Assembly (NCBI GenBank): GCA_021108215.1
Contig: JAIORK010000006.1
Span: forward strand, 1-64,000
DNA from: a bacterium
GTDB taxonomy: Bacteria; Oederibacteriota; JAAXVQ01; JAUVAV01
Length of the DNA: 64,000 bases
Reading direction: 5' to 3'
The stretch's first letter is position 1; the number at the start of each line of letters is the position of its first letter. A model generated the notes under the pieces. It was not told the DNA's origin and did no database searches. It saw only the letters and a list, made by a program, of their open reading frames with translations. Shown here in pieces: positions 54,116 through 62,873 of this stretch. Both the position numbers and the translations under genes were made by a program.

Positions 54116-55366
54116 TCAAGTTGTTTTAATCCCGCGCAGATCTCGAATTCTCTCAACCACCGGCGGATGTGAGTAATAAAAACCCGCATAGAGCGGATGC
54201 GGATGAAGATTGGATAAGTTGTCTTTGGATAATTTAATCAATGAATTCACCAGCGGTTCCGCACTGCCGGTCAACCCAACAGCAAATCGGTCCGCCTCCC
54301 TTTCCTGGTTTCGCGAAAGTGCGTTAAAGATCGGGCCGAACGGAAAAGCTATAATAGAAAAAAGAAACTGAAAAAGAACCAGTTTGGAAAAAAGCGTATC
54401 ATCCTGGATTAAAAAAATTTGTAAAAAGCCGTCCGATTGCATCACCAGATAAAATAGATAAATAATAATCAATCCGGCGATCTCGGTCAGCAGCAAGCGC
54501 TTAAGCACATGCTTTTTTTTCCAATGCCCCACTTCATGTGCCAACACACTGACAATTTCCGGTTCCGCCATTTTTTCAATCAGCGTATCATAAAGTACAA
54601 TCCGCTTCACCCTGCCAATACCGGTAAAATACGCATTGGTATGACGGCTGCGTTTGGAGGCGTCCATCTTGAAAACCCGGCCGACTTCAAGTCCGGCTTT
54701 TTGCATCATGGCCTTAATTTTATCCGCCAGACCGGCTTGGTCAATCAGTGTAAACTTATTAAACAGTGGTTCCAGTACATAAGGCGAAAGGTACATCACA
54801 AACAGAGTAACCACCACAAAAAACACCCATACCAAAAGCCACCAGGTATGGGGAAAAGTCCGCACCAGCCAAAGACCCCCTGTGATGAGCACGCTTAACA
54901 GCGCCAAAGAAATCAATTGGGTTTTAATGAAATCCCGAGCCCACAATTTCACGGTCATGGTGTTGAAGCCATATTTGGCCTCAATTTTGAATGTCTGGTA
55001 CCAGGCAAATGGAAGATGAAGCAAACTCTTTACAAAGACAAGTATCAGAAAAAAACACAATCCCGAAACCACAAACGGCAACCCAGATCCGGCAATCCAA
55101 TGATTGTACGCATTTAAAACACCTGCAAAGATGAATACCAGGACCAAACCATGACTCACGACAGACGAATAATTTTCCAACCGGTTTTTATCCGACACAT
55201 AATCCCGTGTCCGCGTTAGCAACAACTGATCGATCACACCCTCAAATTCAGGCGGAATGGTTGCGCCGTACTTTTTCAGATGACTCAAATTGAGTGCCGC
55301 CAGTATATACTCCACTGCCGCAACGAAACTATATGCAAAAAAAATAAGCACAAGATAGTGAATCAC
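54116..55366 (-). CDS. M48-family (Ste24-type) membrane zinc protease
   Basis: The 416-residue protein has several membrane spans, the zinc motif H-E-x-x-H in SVLAHEVGHWKKKH, the downstream E-A-D in NQEREADRFAVG and the Ste24-like FKIEAKYGFNTMTVKLWARDFIK motif. Ste24-type proteases cleave CAAX proteins in eukaryotes; bacterial versions probably act in membrane-protein quality control. The start is taken as GTG 55366 because GAAAGGG lies seven bases upstream; earlier ATGs would overlap the GH57 gene and lack a ribosome site. It follows that gene by 31 bp, so it may share its transcript. The stop abuts the MITE-like element. Confidence 0.82.
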   Translation of the reverse strand: MIHYLVLIFFAYSFVAAVEYILAALNLSHLKKYGATIPPEFEGVIDQLLLTRTRDYVSDKNRLENYSSVVSHGLVLVFIFAGVLNAYNHWIAGSGLPFVVSGLCFFLILVFVKSLLHLPFAWYQTFKIEAKYGFNTMTVKLWARDFIKTQLISLALLSVLITGGLWLVRTFPHTWWLLVWVFFVVVTLFVMYLSPYVLEPLFNKFTLIDQAGLADKIKAMMQKAGLEVGRVFKMDASKRSRHTNAYFTGIGRVKRIVLYDTLIEKMAEPEIVSVLAHEVGHWKKKHVLKRLLLTEIAGLIIIYLFYLVMQSDGFLQIFLIQDDTLFSKLVLFQFLFSIIAFPFGPIFNALSRNQEREADRFAVGLTGSAEPLVNSLIKLSKDNLSNLHPHPLYAGFYYSHPPVVERIRDLRGIKTT

Positions 55367-55397
55367 TGCATGACCCTTTCGGTTGATATGCTTTCCA

Positions 55398-57839
55398 TCA
55401 AAACATGTTCCCATTGCGATGCACACGCAGCTCATTACCCACCCGGTCAAACAAGGCAATCCATTTCAGGGCGGCGGCATCTTTTGCCTCTGCTTTTTGA
55501 AGCATCACAGAATAATATTCCCGGTCAATCCCATGATAGAGATTTTGCGCCTGCCAAACATCCATACTCAATTTAAGCGGACGCAAAATTACCAAGGTGG
55601 TCTCCAATGTCCCAAGCCCAACAAGATTATTGGCATCTTCTGAAAACCGCCTCATCAGACGGGTTATTGTCTGTGACACTACAAATTCCAGGGTTTCTTT
55701 GTCCCGTTTAAAATTCCAGCGTTCGATCTCATCCACCAGTTTGTAAAGCTGATCAATATCAACCGGATCGCATTCCAACAGTTTAATCAGGTCTGTATTT
55801 AAAATAAACTCTACCGTCGTGGAGAGAATTTTCGGCAAAGCGATTTGTTTTTTGTTCATCAGCTGGATCACCGGATAATGATGTTCATAAATGTGCCTGA
55901 AATAGGTCTCGGTCTCATCAATAACACTTTGCATAATCATATTAAGAATCCTGCGCTGTTCATCCTTGAACAAATCCCAGAGCGTATAGGTATAAGGTGC
56001 GAACCGTTCATCCATCAGCCGGACCATTTTGGTCAGTTCTCCCTTTTGAAAAGACGTCATAAGTTCATTGCGCATGTCGGAAAACTTTTCATCAGAAATT
56101 TCATCTTGTATCCCGGCCAGCAGTGTATGCTCCCCCAGATGCAAAATGGCAAAAACCACATTATTCATTTCCATGGTCACATCTGATTGAACACGCATGC
56201 GGCCGGTAATCAACTGTTGACCGCCTTGTTCTTCATGATCATAAATCTCCCACCCGCCGGTATAACTGTAAATGGTGTTTTTGGCCTGAAAATCATCCAT
56301 CAAGGTGCTGACTGCAAAATGCGCGCTCGCTTTATGCAGATCGGCAATCGCGGGTTGAATGAATTCCTCCCAGATAACCTTCCCATTTTTATAGGCCGCA
56401 TTGTTGCTAAGCGCTTTTTCAAGCGTATCACTAAAATATTTTTGCAGATCAACCCCGGCCACCTCCTGGGCCAGTTGCATGGCCCGCGCCGCATACTGCA
56501 TGACCTGAATGGTCTCAATACCTGAAATGTCATCAAAAAACCAGCCACAACTGGTAAACATCAATAAGGCGTTCCGCTGCATCTCAAGCAAGCGTAAAAT
56601 CGTTACTTTATCTGAATGAGACAGTTGCCGGCGGCAATGTTTTTCTAAAAATGATTCAATTTTAATTTCAGAACGGTTTAAAATGACATCAATATAATCA
56701 TTGCGTGCCTGCCATGGCTGGTTGATATACGGTTGCAGGTTTTTCTCGAAAACCAGAATCAAATCATTGCGCAGCCCATCCAGTGCTTTGCGCAGCGGTT
56801 CCCGCCAGGCTTGTGATGAGCCGGGTGCCAAGCCTGAATTGCACCCGCAATTGCTGCGCCATCTTTCAATACCGTGAAAACAGCTCCAGGACGTATTTTC
56901 AAATATCTCCGCCTCATGGGTCACGGCATACTTATCAAGATATTCCCCGTAAATTGTGATCTTCGCCTGGTGACGTGACTCAATATAATCAAGACAGTAC
57001 GCCAACGCCATATCACCATAGCGATGGTGGTGGCCGTACGTCTCGCCGTCTGTGGCAATATTCACCAGCTGAGCAGGCTGGTCCGAATGCTCCGAAAACA
57101 AGCCGGTCAACCGTTTTGAAAAATCTTCCCCATTTTTCAGGAGCGGCCCGAAAGCCACATCATGTGCCGCCGGATTGTCATAAAAGAAAAGGATTATTTT
57201 TTTCCCGGACGGCAGATGACACATATACGGCCTGCGCGGATCAACCCGGCTGCCTGCCACATCTTCCCAATTGGTTTCGCCGGTTTTCCGTACCTGCTTG
57301 GCTTGATGGGCCGCCAAAATAGTGAACGCAATATCATTTTCCGCCAGCACTTCCAACGTCTCGAGATCCACCGCCGTCTCGGAAAGCCACATGCCTTCCG
57401 GTTTTCTCCCGAACCGGTATTCAAAATCACGAATCCCCCAGACAACCTGGGTCTCTTTGTCCCGGCGGTTGGCTAGCGGCATAATCATGTGATTGTATAC
57501 CTGCGCCAAAGCCGACCCATGTCCGGAAAAATTGGCCTGACTTAATTTATCCGCTGCTAAGATTGACTGGTAGACTTCCGGTGCTTTTTTCTCCATCCAG
57601 GAAAGCAAGGTTGGCCCAAAATTAAAACTAATCCGGGAATAACTATTGACGATATCAAGAATTTTTTCCTTTTCCCCCATAATCCGTGCCGCAGCATTGG
57701 GGGCATAACACTCCGCTGTAATCCGTTCATTCCAATCATGGTAGGGATACGCACTGTCCTGGCGCTCCACTTCTTCAATCCATGGATTTTCGCGCGGCGG
57801 TTGATAAAAATGTCCGTGAATACAAATCAATCTATCCAT
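55398..57839 (-). CDS. GH57 glycoside hydrolase with DUF3536 tail
   Basis: The 813-residue protein begins ICIHGHFYQPPRENPW, the usual GH57 opening. The catalytic nucleophile should be E154 in MWLSETAVD, and the acid/base Asp lies in NIATDGETYGHHH. After the barrel (to about residue 330) the sequence continues with helical DUF3536-like segments (NCGCNSGLAPGSSQAWREPL; CGWFFDDISGIETIQVMQYA). Such enzymes are probably alpha-glucan hydrolases or branching enzymes acting in the cytoplasm. It starts three bases after treZ stops, so they form one operon. Confidence 0.85.
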   Translation of the reverse strand: MDRLICIHGHFYQPPRENPWIEEVERQDSAYPYHDWNERITAECYAPNAAARIMGEKEKILDIVNSYSRISFNFGPTLLSWMEKKAPEVYQSILAADKLSQANFSGHGSALAQVYNHMIMPLANRRDKETQVVWGIRDFEYRFGRKPEGMWLSETAVDLETLEVLAENDIAFTILAAHQAKQVRKTGETNWEDVAGSRVDPRRPYMCHLPSGKKIILFFYDNPAAHDVAFGPLLKNGEDFSKRLTGLFSEHSDQPAQLVNIATDGETYGHHHRYGDMALAYCLDYIESRHQAKITIYGEYLDKYAVTHEAEIFENTSWSCFHGIERWRSNCGCNSGLAPGSSQAWREPLRKALDGLRNDLILVFEKNLQPYINQPWQARNDYIDVILNRSEIKIESFLEKHCRRQLSHSDKVTILRLLEMQRNALLMFTSCGWFFDDISGIETIQVMQYAARAMQLAQEVAGVDLQKYFSDTLEKALSNNAAYKNGKVIWEEFIQPAIADLHKASAHFAVSTLMDDFQAKNTIYSYTGGWEIYDHEEQGGQQLITGRMRVQSDVTMEMNNVVFAILHLGEHTLLAGIQDEISDEKFSDMRNELMTSFQKGELTKMVRLMDERFAPYTYTLWDLFKDEQRRILNMIMQSVIDETETYFRHIYEHHYPVIQLMNKKQIALPKILSTTVEFILNTDLIKLLECDPVDIDQLYKLVDEIERWNFKRDKETLEFVVSQTITRLMRRFSEDANNLVGLGTLETTLVILRPLKLSMDVWQAQNLYHGIDREYYSVMLQKAEAKDAAALKWIALFDRVGNELRVHRNGNMF

Positions 57840-57842
57840 TGA

Positions 57843-59669
57843 TCAGGAATCCTCCTGCTGAAATACAACCACCTGAAAAGCTTGTAACGTCGTGCTTTGA
57901 CCGGACAACCTGCCTGGCTTGAAGGTACAACCCCTTCCTCCCCAGGCAGAATCCTCCGAATCCAAGATACAAATCCAGTTCCCTTGCGGGAGCAGACTTG
58001 AACAAACATGCTGTTTGGGGTCGCAATGAAAAACACAAAACAACCGTGTTTGCTTCCGCTTCAAATCCAAGGTAATGATTTTTTTGTCCACATCATCTTT
58101 GACTACCGATAATACGTGATCCCCGGCCTGACAATCAAGCACGGTTTTACGAATTTCCATCAATTTCCGATAAAACGCCAACAGCTTTTTATGCGCCCCG
58201 CGCCGGCGCAGTTCCCAATCCAATCGGGATTCTTTAAACACGGCAAGCGCAAAAGGATCAGGCGGTTCCTGCTTCCAGTTGAAGGTGCTGAATTCATTTT
58301 TCCGCCCTTGGCGCACTGCCGCCTTGAGCGCCTTGTCCGAATGATCCGCAAAGAATAAAAAGGGAGCTGTTTCACCGTATTCTTCCCCCATAAAAAGCAT
58401 GGGGATGTAGGGCGAAAGTAATGTCATGGCTGCCATGCAGCGGACTGCTTCAGGCGAAACCAATTGGGAAATCCGTTCGCCATTGCACCGGTTCCCCACC
58501 TGATCATGGTTCTGATCATACACCACAAGTTTTTTGCCTGGCAATTGCTGTCGGGAGCTGCCATACCTGCGTTTTCTAAATTGCGATATCTGACCCTGAA
58601 ACACATAGCCGTCCCGTAATGCCTGACTAAGTACCTTAAACGAACCATAATCCCGGTAGTACCCCTGTCGCTCACCCGTAAAAAGCGCATGCAGGCTGTG
58701 ATGCAGGTCATCGCACCAGCTGGCATCCATCCCCAATCCGTTCTCAACCACCGGCTGATGCACCCGGCTTTCATTGAGATCACTCTCAACAATCAGACAA
58801 AAATGACGTCCTTGTTTTTGGGAAAAAATTTTCACCTGGTCGGATAGTTCCGCCAAAAAAGGATAGGCACTCTGATCAAAAATTGCCTGAATCGCATCCA
58901 ATCGCAGGGCGTCAATACGATAATTATCAAACCAGTGCAGCGCGTTTTGAATAAAATAATTCCTCACCTCGTCGCTGTACTGATCATCAAAATTAATCGC
59001 CTCACCCCAGGGGACCTTATACCGTTTTGAAAAATAGGGTCCATACGCTCCCAAATAATTACCTTCCGGACCCAAATGGTTGTAGACCACATCCAGCATC
59101 ACAGACAGACCCAGCTTGTGGGCCGCATTGACCAGCCGCTTCAAGGCCTCCGGCCCGCCATAGTGGTCCTGGACTGCGTAGGGATAGACGCCGTCATAGC
59201 CCCAATTACGCTTGCCCGGACAGGCTGCCACCGGCATAATCTCAAGCGTGTTGATACCCAGTTCCTTGAGCTGCGTGAGACGCGGAATCACAGCATCCAA
59301 TGTCCCTTGAGAAGTAAACGTACCCACATGCAGCTCATAAATAATCATATTCGAGGCAGCAATACCCTGCCAGATTTTATCCTGCCATTTAAATTGAGTA
59401 TGGTCCACAATCTGCGAGGGACCGTGCACACCCTTCGGCTGAAACTGCGACGCCGGATCAGGCAATCGCTTGCCCTTGTCCAATTCAAACCAGTATGCGG
59501 TGCCAGGCACCGCATTCACCTGCCCGGACCAGTAACCCAATTTTTCTGATTCCAATGGAATTGTAACGCTTTTCCCGCCCCGGAGCACCACCTTGACCTG
59601 CTTGGCCCAGGGTGCCCACACCCGGAATTCACACTGATTTTTTCCTAAATACGTTGCACCTACACGCAT
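57843..59669 (-). CDS. treZ: malto-oligosyltrehalose trehalohydrolase
   Basis: The 608-residue GH13 enzyme releases trehalose from maltooligosyl-trehalose. It has the N-terminal CBM48-like fold (CEFRVWAPWAKQVKVVL), then the barrel: ELHVGTFT, DVVYNHLGPEGNYLGAYGPYF, nucleophile D258 in IDALRLDA, acid E295 in LIVESDLNE, and YDQNHDQVGNR. The GPEGNYLGAYGPYF stretch is typical of TreZ. ATG 59669 has GGGGATGG upstream. TreY, its usual partner, is not in this window. It forms an operon with the GH57 gene downstream. Confidence 0.87.
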   Translation of the reverse strand: MRVGATYLGKNQCEFRVWAPWAKQVKVVLRGGKSVTIPLESEKLGYWSGQVNAVPGTAYWFELDKGKRLPDPASQFQPKGVHGPSQIVDHTQFKWQDKIWQGIAASNMIIYELHVGTFTSQGTLDAVIPRLTQLKELGINTLEIMPVAACPGKRNWGYDGVYPYAVQDHYGGPEALKRLVNAAHKLGLSVMLDVVYNHLGPEGNYLGAYGPYFSKRYKVPWGEAINFDDQYSDEVRNYFIQNALHWFDNYRIDALRLDAIQAIFDQSAYPFLAELSDQVKIFSQKQGRHFCLIVESDLNESRVHQPVVENGLGMDASWCDDLHHSLHALFTGERQGYYRDYGSFKVLSQALRDGYVFQGQISQFRKRRYGSSRQQLPGKKLVVYDQNHDQVGNRCNGERISQLVSPEAVRCMAAMTLLSPYIPMLFMGEEYGETAPFLFFADHSDKALKAAVRQGRKNEFSTFNWKQEPPDPFALAVFKESRLDWELRRRGAHKKLLAFYRKLMEIRKTVLDCQAGDHVLSVVKDDVDKKIITLDLKRKQTRLFCVFHCDPKQHVCSSLLPQGNWICILDSEDSAWGGRGCTFKPGRLSGQSTTLQAFQVVVFQQEDS

Positions 59670-59794
59670 ATATCCATCCCCGGCCCGGTTTATCAAGAAT
59701 AATTATTATATATCATATTAACGGTAATAAGGCGGCCTAATTGATTGAAACAAGCCGATGAAATGATTATTTTTGAGAATAATTCCGCGCAGTT

Positions 59795-60166
59795 TTAGGT
59801 ATCTTTTCTTGCCGCATAGGCAAATTGATCAAAGTATTTCCGCCATAAAACAGCAGACGTGGCAAATTGATTTTCTCCATAAAAATAATCAACCATACCT
59901 TCCCGCACACGGAACAATTCCTTCAAACGGGAGTATTGCCCAATGGGTTCGATCGTAAACTCCAATAATTCCAATGCTCTGACAAACGCTTTCTTCGCCA
60001 TGGCATCCTTGCCTTTTTCCTGCCAAGTAAGCGCGCGGCTGACTTCGCTGCCGATATTTGCCATCTGCTCACAAAACGACATCTGCATCCAACGCCCTTG
60101 CGCGAGTTCGCTATGCTGAGCGCTCATTGTTTCACCCATTTCTTGACAATGGCCATCACTTTTCAT
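59795..60166 (-). CDS. small conserved hypothetical helical protein
   Basis: The 123-residue protein has SFCEQMANIGSEVSRALTW, KKAFVRALELLEFTI and REGMVDYFYGENQF, a pattern I recognise from widespread small bacterial proteins of unknown function. All is helical with no membrane part. The ATG has GAGGG six bases upstream. It is the last gene before the tRNA-Asn, transcribed away from it. No function is known to me. Confidence 0.7.
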   Translation of the reverse strand: MKSDGHCQEMGETMSAQHSELAQGRWMQMSFCEQMANIGSEVSRALTWQEKGKDAMAKKAFVRALELLEFTIEPIGQYSRLKELFRVREGMVDYFYGENQFATSAVLWRKYFDQFAYAARKDT

Positions 60167-60316
60167 AAGTGCCCTCTATTTGGATTATCACGGTACTATC
60201 GCCCGATTCGCGCACCAGAATTATACGCCATCGCAAAGAAAAACCCCACCTAAAAAAAACACCGGATTTTTCCCGTGCTTATGTTAGATTTTTTTTGTTT
60301 TTATTATATTTTTTCC

Positions 60317-60344
60317 TTGATTAATCGCAGGAAATGAATATCAT
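60317..60344 (+). promoter_or_regulatory. candidate sigma-70 promoter for tRNA-Asn
   Basis: TTGATT and TATCAT are separated by 16 bp and lie about 30 bp before the tRNA 5' end, the position expected for a tRNA promoter. The -10 differs from consensus by two bases. Confidence 0.5.
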
Positions 60345-60373
60345 AGTAAATCTTGTTGTTCAGACATTTTTAT

Positions 60374-60448
60374 TCCCTGGTAGCTCAATGGTAGAGCATT
60401 CGGCTGTTAACCGAAGGGTTGTTGGTTCGAGTCCAACCTGGGGAGCCA
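60374..60448 (+). tRNA. tRNA-Asn (GTT anticodon)
   Basis: A full cloverleaf can be drawn: the acceptor TCCCTGG pairs with CTGGGGA (two G-T pairs), the D-arm is GCTC...GAGC, the anticodon stem TTCGG-CTGTTAA-CCGAA gives GTT, and the T-arm is GTTGG-TTCGAGT-CCAAC. Discriminator G and an encoded CCA follow. The 3' end TGGGGAGCC is the first part of a unit repeated three times downstream. Confidence 0.95.
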
Positions 60449-60571
60449 GATTTTCGCTCCGCGAAAATCAGAGCAGTTGAGCAAATGAACAGTTGATCAG
60501 TAGAAAAAGCGAAACTGCGGTCTGCTGTTCCACTGCTCTACTGTTCTCGATTTTGCGGTTTATTCTTTCCA

Positions 60572-60604
60572 GGCCTGGAATCCAATTCCAGGCCTTTTCT
60601 TTTC
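60572..60604 (+). terminator. hairpin and T-tract in repeat copy 1 (first)
   Basis: GGCCTGGAA pairs with TTCCAGGCC around TCCAA and is followed by TTTTCTTTTCT. It occurs in all three copies, at 62264-62289 and 63408-63432, and may stop transcription from the tRNA gene. Confidence 0.7.
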
Positions 60605-60798
60605 TCATTTTTTTCATTTTCCATACGCCGAGTCCAACCCGTTTTCGCGGAACGAAAAATGCATAACAATTGATCAGTTGAACAGTAAAAGTTCAATTGC
60701 GCGCGCAGGGAGTCCCATACGACCCCCAACCGGCCGGGGCGGTCTACTGCTCAACTGATCTACTGCTCTCTCTTTTGACTTTGTTTTTATATTTTTAC

Positions 60799-60825
60799 CC
60801 TGCTGATCTTTCAGCAGGTTTTTTT
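60799..60825 (+). terminator. rho-independent terminator in repeat copy 1 (second)
   Basis: CCTGCTGA-TCTT-TCAGCAGG is followed by TTTTTTT. In copy 2 (62486-62515) the stem has changed to CCCTGCTG/CCAACAGGG, still able to pair, and copy 3 (63643-63667) is like copy 1. Kept pairing despite base change suggests the hairpin matters. Confidence 0.8.
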
Positions 60826-61033
60826 ATTATTCAAACATCCGAACTCCGGGACTTCCCACACTCTCTCCTCTTGGGAGCGAGCCGGAGCGAAGAACTATGC
60901 TAATATACTAATCAACGTCCCGGATCACGGATCACAAAAGACCGCACAGTTCGCTGAAAGGCCGCCCACCTGTGCCGAAAACGATCACACCGGAAGATTC
61001 GGTCAGACTAACACAGTGGGTGGTACAATAATT

Positions 61034-61045
61034 GGGGGCAGGTCA
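61034..61045 (+). repeat. 12-bp inverted repeat, left end of the acetyltransferase segment
   Basis: GGGGGCAGGTCA is exactly complementary to TGACCTGCCCCC at 61660-61671. The two enclose the GNAT gene and its attC-like hairpin. Confidence 0.65.
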
Positions 61046-61489
61046 ATGAGAATAGAGAAAATTACCAATAACAAGAAGCAATACCTTGATTTATTGCTAT
61101 TAGCAGACGAGCAAGAGGATATGATTGACAGATATTTGGAAAGTGGCGATATGTTTGCACTATACGATGATGACTTAAAGACTGTTTGTGTTGTTGTAGC
61201 GATAGACAAAGAAACCTGCGAATTGAAAAACATAGCAACATATAAAAAATATCAAGGTAAAGGATATGCTAAGGCTCTAATAAAGTTTGTCTCAGATTAT
61301 TACAAAAACAACTATAAAACAATGCTTGTCGGAACAGGTGAAACTCCGACAATATTGTCATTTTATGAAAGTTGCGGATTTGAAAAATCTCATTTTATCA
61401 AGAATTTTTTTACCGATAATTATGACCACCCAATGTTTGAAGACGGAATACAACTTATTGACATGGTTTATCTGAAGAAAAAATTATAA
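61046..61489 (+). CDS. AT-rich GNAT acetyltransferase (cassette-type)
   Basis: The 147-residue GNAT protein has the acetyl-CoA loop Q-G-K-G-Y-A in [19 protein letters not shown] and the late [12 protein letters not shown] motif. Its GC content, near one third, is far below the core genome, which suggests transfer. ATG 61046 is preceded by GGGGGCAGGTCA; an upstream in-frame start lies in the repeat-like leader. A large imperfect inverted repeat follows the stop at once, as in integron gene cassettes. Substrate unknown. Confidence 0.8.
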   Translation: MRIEKITNNKKQYLDLLLLADEQEDMIDRYLESGDMFALYDDDLKTVCVVVAIDKETCELKNIATYKKYQGKGYAKALIKFVSDYYKNNYKTMLVGTGETPTILSFYESCGFEKSHFIKNFFTDNYDHPMFEDGIQLIDMVYLKKKL

Positions 61490-61490
61490 A

Positions 61491-61634
61491 TGCCTGCTGC
61501 TAACAAGCGGTCATACGCCATAGGGGTTTTAGTGGTATATCAATCGTTTCAGCTCGCATCAAGGTCTGTAACGGGTGATACAGACGCAGCTCCGAAATCC
61601 CCTACGGCGCATACCGCCAACCGTTGGCGGGCAT
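61491..61634 (+). repeat. attC-like imperfect hairpin after the acetyltransferase gene
   Basis: The left arm TGCCTGCTGCTAACAAGCGG followed by TCATACGCCATAGGGG pairs imperfectly with the right arm CCCCTACGGCGCATACCGCC followed by AACCGTTGGCGGGCA across about 70 bp. A CTAAC-AAGCGG start and a CCGTTGG end recall attC sites, but the 7-bp core sites do not match the consensus fully. No integrase is in the window. Confidence 0.5.
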
Positions 61635-61648
61635 AAAGGCTGCAGAAA

Positions 61649-61771
61649 TTATAACGAACTGACCTGCCCCCGCTCAGGCCAGCCGGGTTTGCCTTGGTTG
61701 TATTTGCAGTCCTCACACCCTAGCCAATCCGGAAAATCCTGTTTTTGCTTGTCCTTGGTTTCATCTTTCAT
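61649..61771 (-). CDS. 40-residue protein with a C-x2-C motif, overlapping the HTH fragment
   Basis: The product is MKDETKDKQKQDF..., with GCEDCKYNQGKPGWPERG near the middle. Its ATG lies inside the end of the HTH reading frame (11-bp overlap) with GGAGTGG upstream, a sign of coupling. The last codons run into the inverted repeat at 61660-61671, so the original C-terminus may be lost. No family is recognised. Confidence 0.45.
   Translation of the reverse strand: MKDETKDKQKQDFPDWLGCEDCKYNQGKPGWPERGQVSSL
61660..61671 (-). repeat. 12-bp inverted repeat, right end of the acetyltransferase segment
   Basis: TGACCTGCCCCC is the exact complement of 61034-61045. It also forms part of the end of the small C-x2-C gene. 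Confidence 0.65.
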
Positions 61772-62131
61772 GAATATCCACTCCTTTCATGCGTAAAAAT
61801 GCCACTTGATTTTTTAAAGGCTGGCTTATTAGGCTTCTGAGCATGCGTTCTGTGATGCGGATGGATGGCAAAGGATCGCCCAGGTTTTGTAGTGCTTGGA
61901 TGATTTGGGGATTTAGTTGTAAAAGCCTGAGAATTTGGTTAACACGCATCCGAGAAGTACCAAGATGCCTGGCTAGGTCTGCCTGAGTGGAATATTCACC
62001 TGATTTTAGATGCGCTTGATATGTTAGAGCTAAAATGATGGAATTTTTATAGACTTTCGGGGTTCGTGGATTTGTTCTTTCGATTATGGGAATTATGAAA
62101 GTGTATTGAAAAGTTCTATCTATGGAACAGT
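61761..62131 (-). pseudogene. 5'-truncated HTH (ParB/KorB-like) protein linked to recombinases
   Basis: An open frame of about 123 codons without a plausible start enters directly from repeat copy 2. It reads PRTPKVYKNSIILALTYQ, then a HTH of the STQADLARHLGTSRMRVNQI type, then ITERMLRSLISQPLKNQ. Proteins with this layout are often encoded beside serine recombinases. The 5' part appears to have been lost where the repeat unit begins. The short frame from 61949 is only its C-terminal half. Confidence 0.6.
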
Positions 62132-62132
62132 A

Positions 62133-62617
62133 TGGGGAGCCTGATTTTCGCTCCGCGAAAATCAGAGCAGTTAAGCAAATGAACAGTTGATCAGTAGAAA
62201 AAACGAAACTGCGGTCTGCTGTTCCACTGCTCTACTGTTCTCGATTTTGCGGTTTATTCTTTCCAGGCCTGGAATCCAATTCCAGGCCTTTTCTTTTCTC
62301 GTTTTTTTCATTTTCCATACGCCGAGTCCAACCCGCTTTCGCGGGGCGAAAGATGCAAAAAAAATTAATCAATTGAACAGTAAAAGTTCAATTGCGACCG
62401 AAGGGAGTCCCATACGCTCCCCCAACCGGCCGGGGTGGTCTACTGATCCCCGCCCCTCTCTTTTGACTTTGTTTTTATATTTTTACCCTGCTGATCTTCC
62501 AACAGGGCTTTTTTTTATTATTCGAACATTCGAGCTCCGGGACTTCCCACACTCTCTCCTCTTGGGAGCGAGCCGGAGCGAAGAACTATACTAATATACT
62601 AATCAACGTCCCGGATC
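62133..62617. repeat. tRNA-anchored repeat unit, copy 2 (about 485 bp)
   Basis: Same structure as copy 1, from TGGGGAGCC to CGTCCCGGATC, with scattered substitutions. Frames seen across it are translations of the repeat and have no ribosome sites, so no gene is called. The right end supplies the last codons of the small secreted protein on the minus strand. Confidence 0.9.
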
Positions 62618-62817
62618 CTATACAACAGTACTTGAACATCAGCAACAACTAGAAGACTTTTCAAATCCATCATTTTAAGTTTTTCTGATTGTCCTTCAAG
62701 GCTTTTATATGCAGCATCAATTTGTGCTTGTTCTTTTTCTGTATAGGCTCCCCAAACATTACTTGTACCTATAATAAATGCAAGGCTTAAAAATATCAGT
62801 AACAGATGTTTATTCAT
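62599..62817 (-). CDS. small secreted protein ending in repeat-derived codons
   Basis: The 72-residue product has a signal peptide (MNKHLLLIFLSLAFIIGTSN, cut after WGA) and a short helical mature part (QAQIDAAYKSLEGQSEKL). The final codons IRDVD and the stop come from the end of repeat copy 2, so the protein was probably longer. GAGAGG lies seven bases before the ATG. AT-rich, unlike the core. Function unknown. Confidence 0.55.
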   Translation of the reverse strand: MNKHLLLIFLSLAFIIGTSNVWGAYTEKEQAQIDAAYKSLEGQSEKLKMMDLKSLLVVADVQVLLYRIRDVD

Positions 62818-62873
62818 AGATAACGCCTCTCAGTTTTAAAATTTAGCTTTTATTAAAAATCATCTTTATTAAT

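Larger units (their letters stand above)
60439..60926. repeat. tRNA-anchored repeat unit, copy 1 (about 488 bp)
   Basis: The unit begins with TGGGGAGCC of the tRNA 3' end, then the hairpin GATTTTCGCTCCGCGAAAATC, a CAGTTGATCAGTAG-type tract, two terminator hairpins, the GGAGTCCCATACGACCCCC module and ends ACTAATCAACGTCCCGGATC. Copies lie at 62133-62617 and 63277-63780. A second GAGTCCAACCCG inside repeats part of the tRNA T-arm. No gene is seen inside. Confidence 0.9.

Noticed and set aside
62187..62594. Frames of 60-135 codons inside the array units
   Set aside because: They vary between copies by frame-changing differences and lack ribosome sites; the units behave as non-coding repeats.
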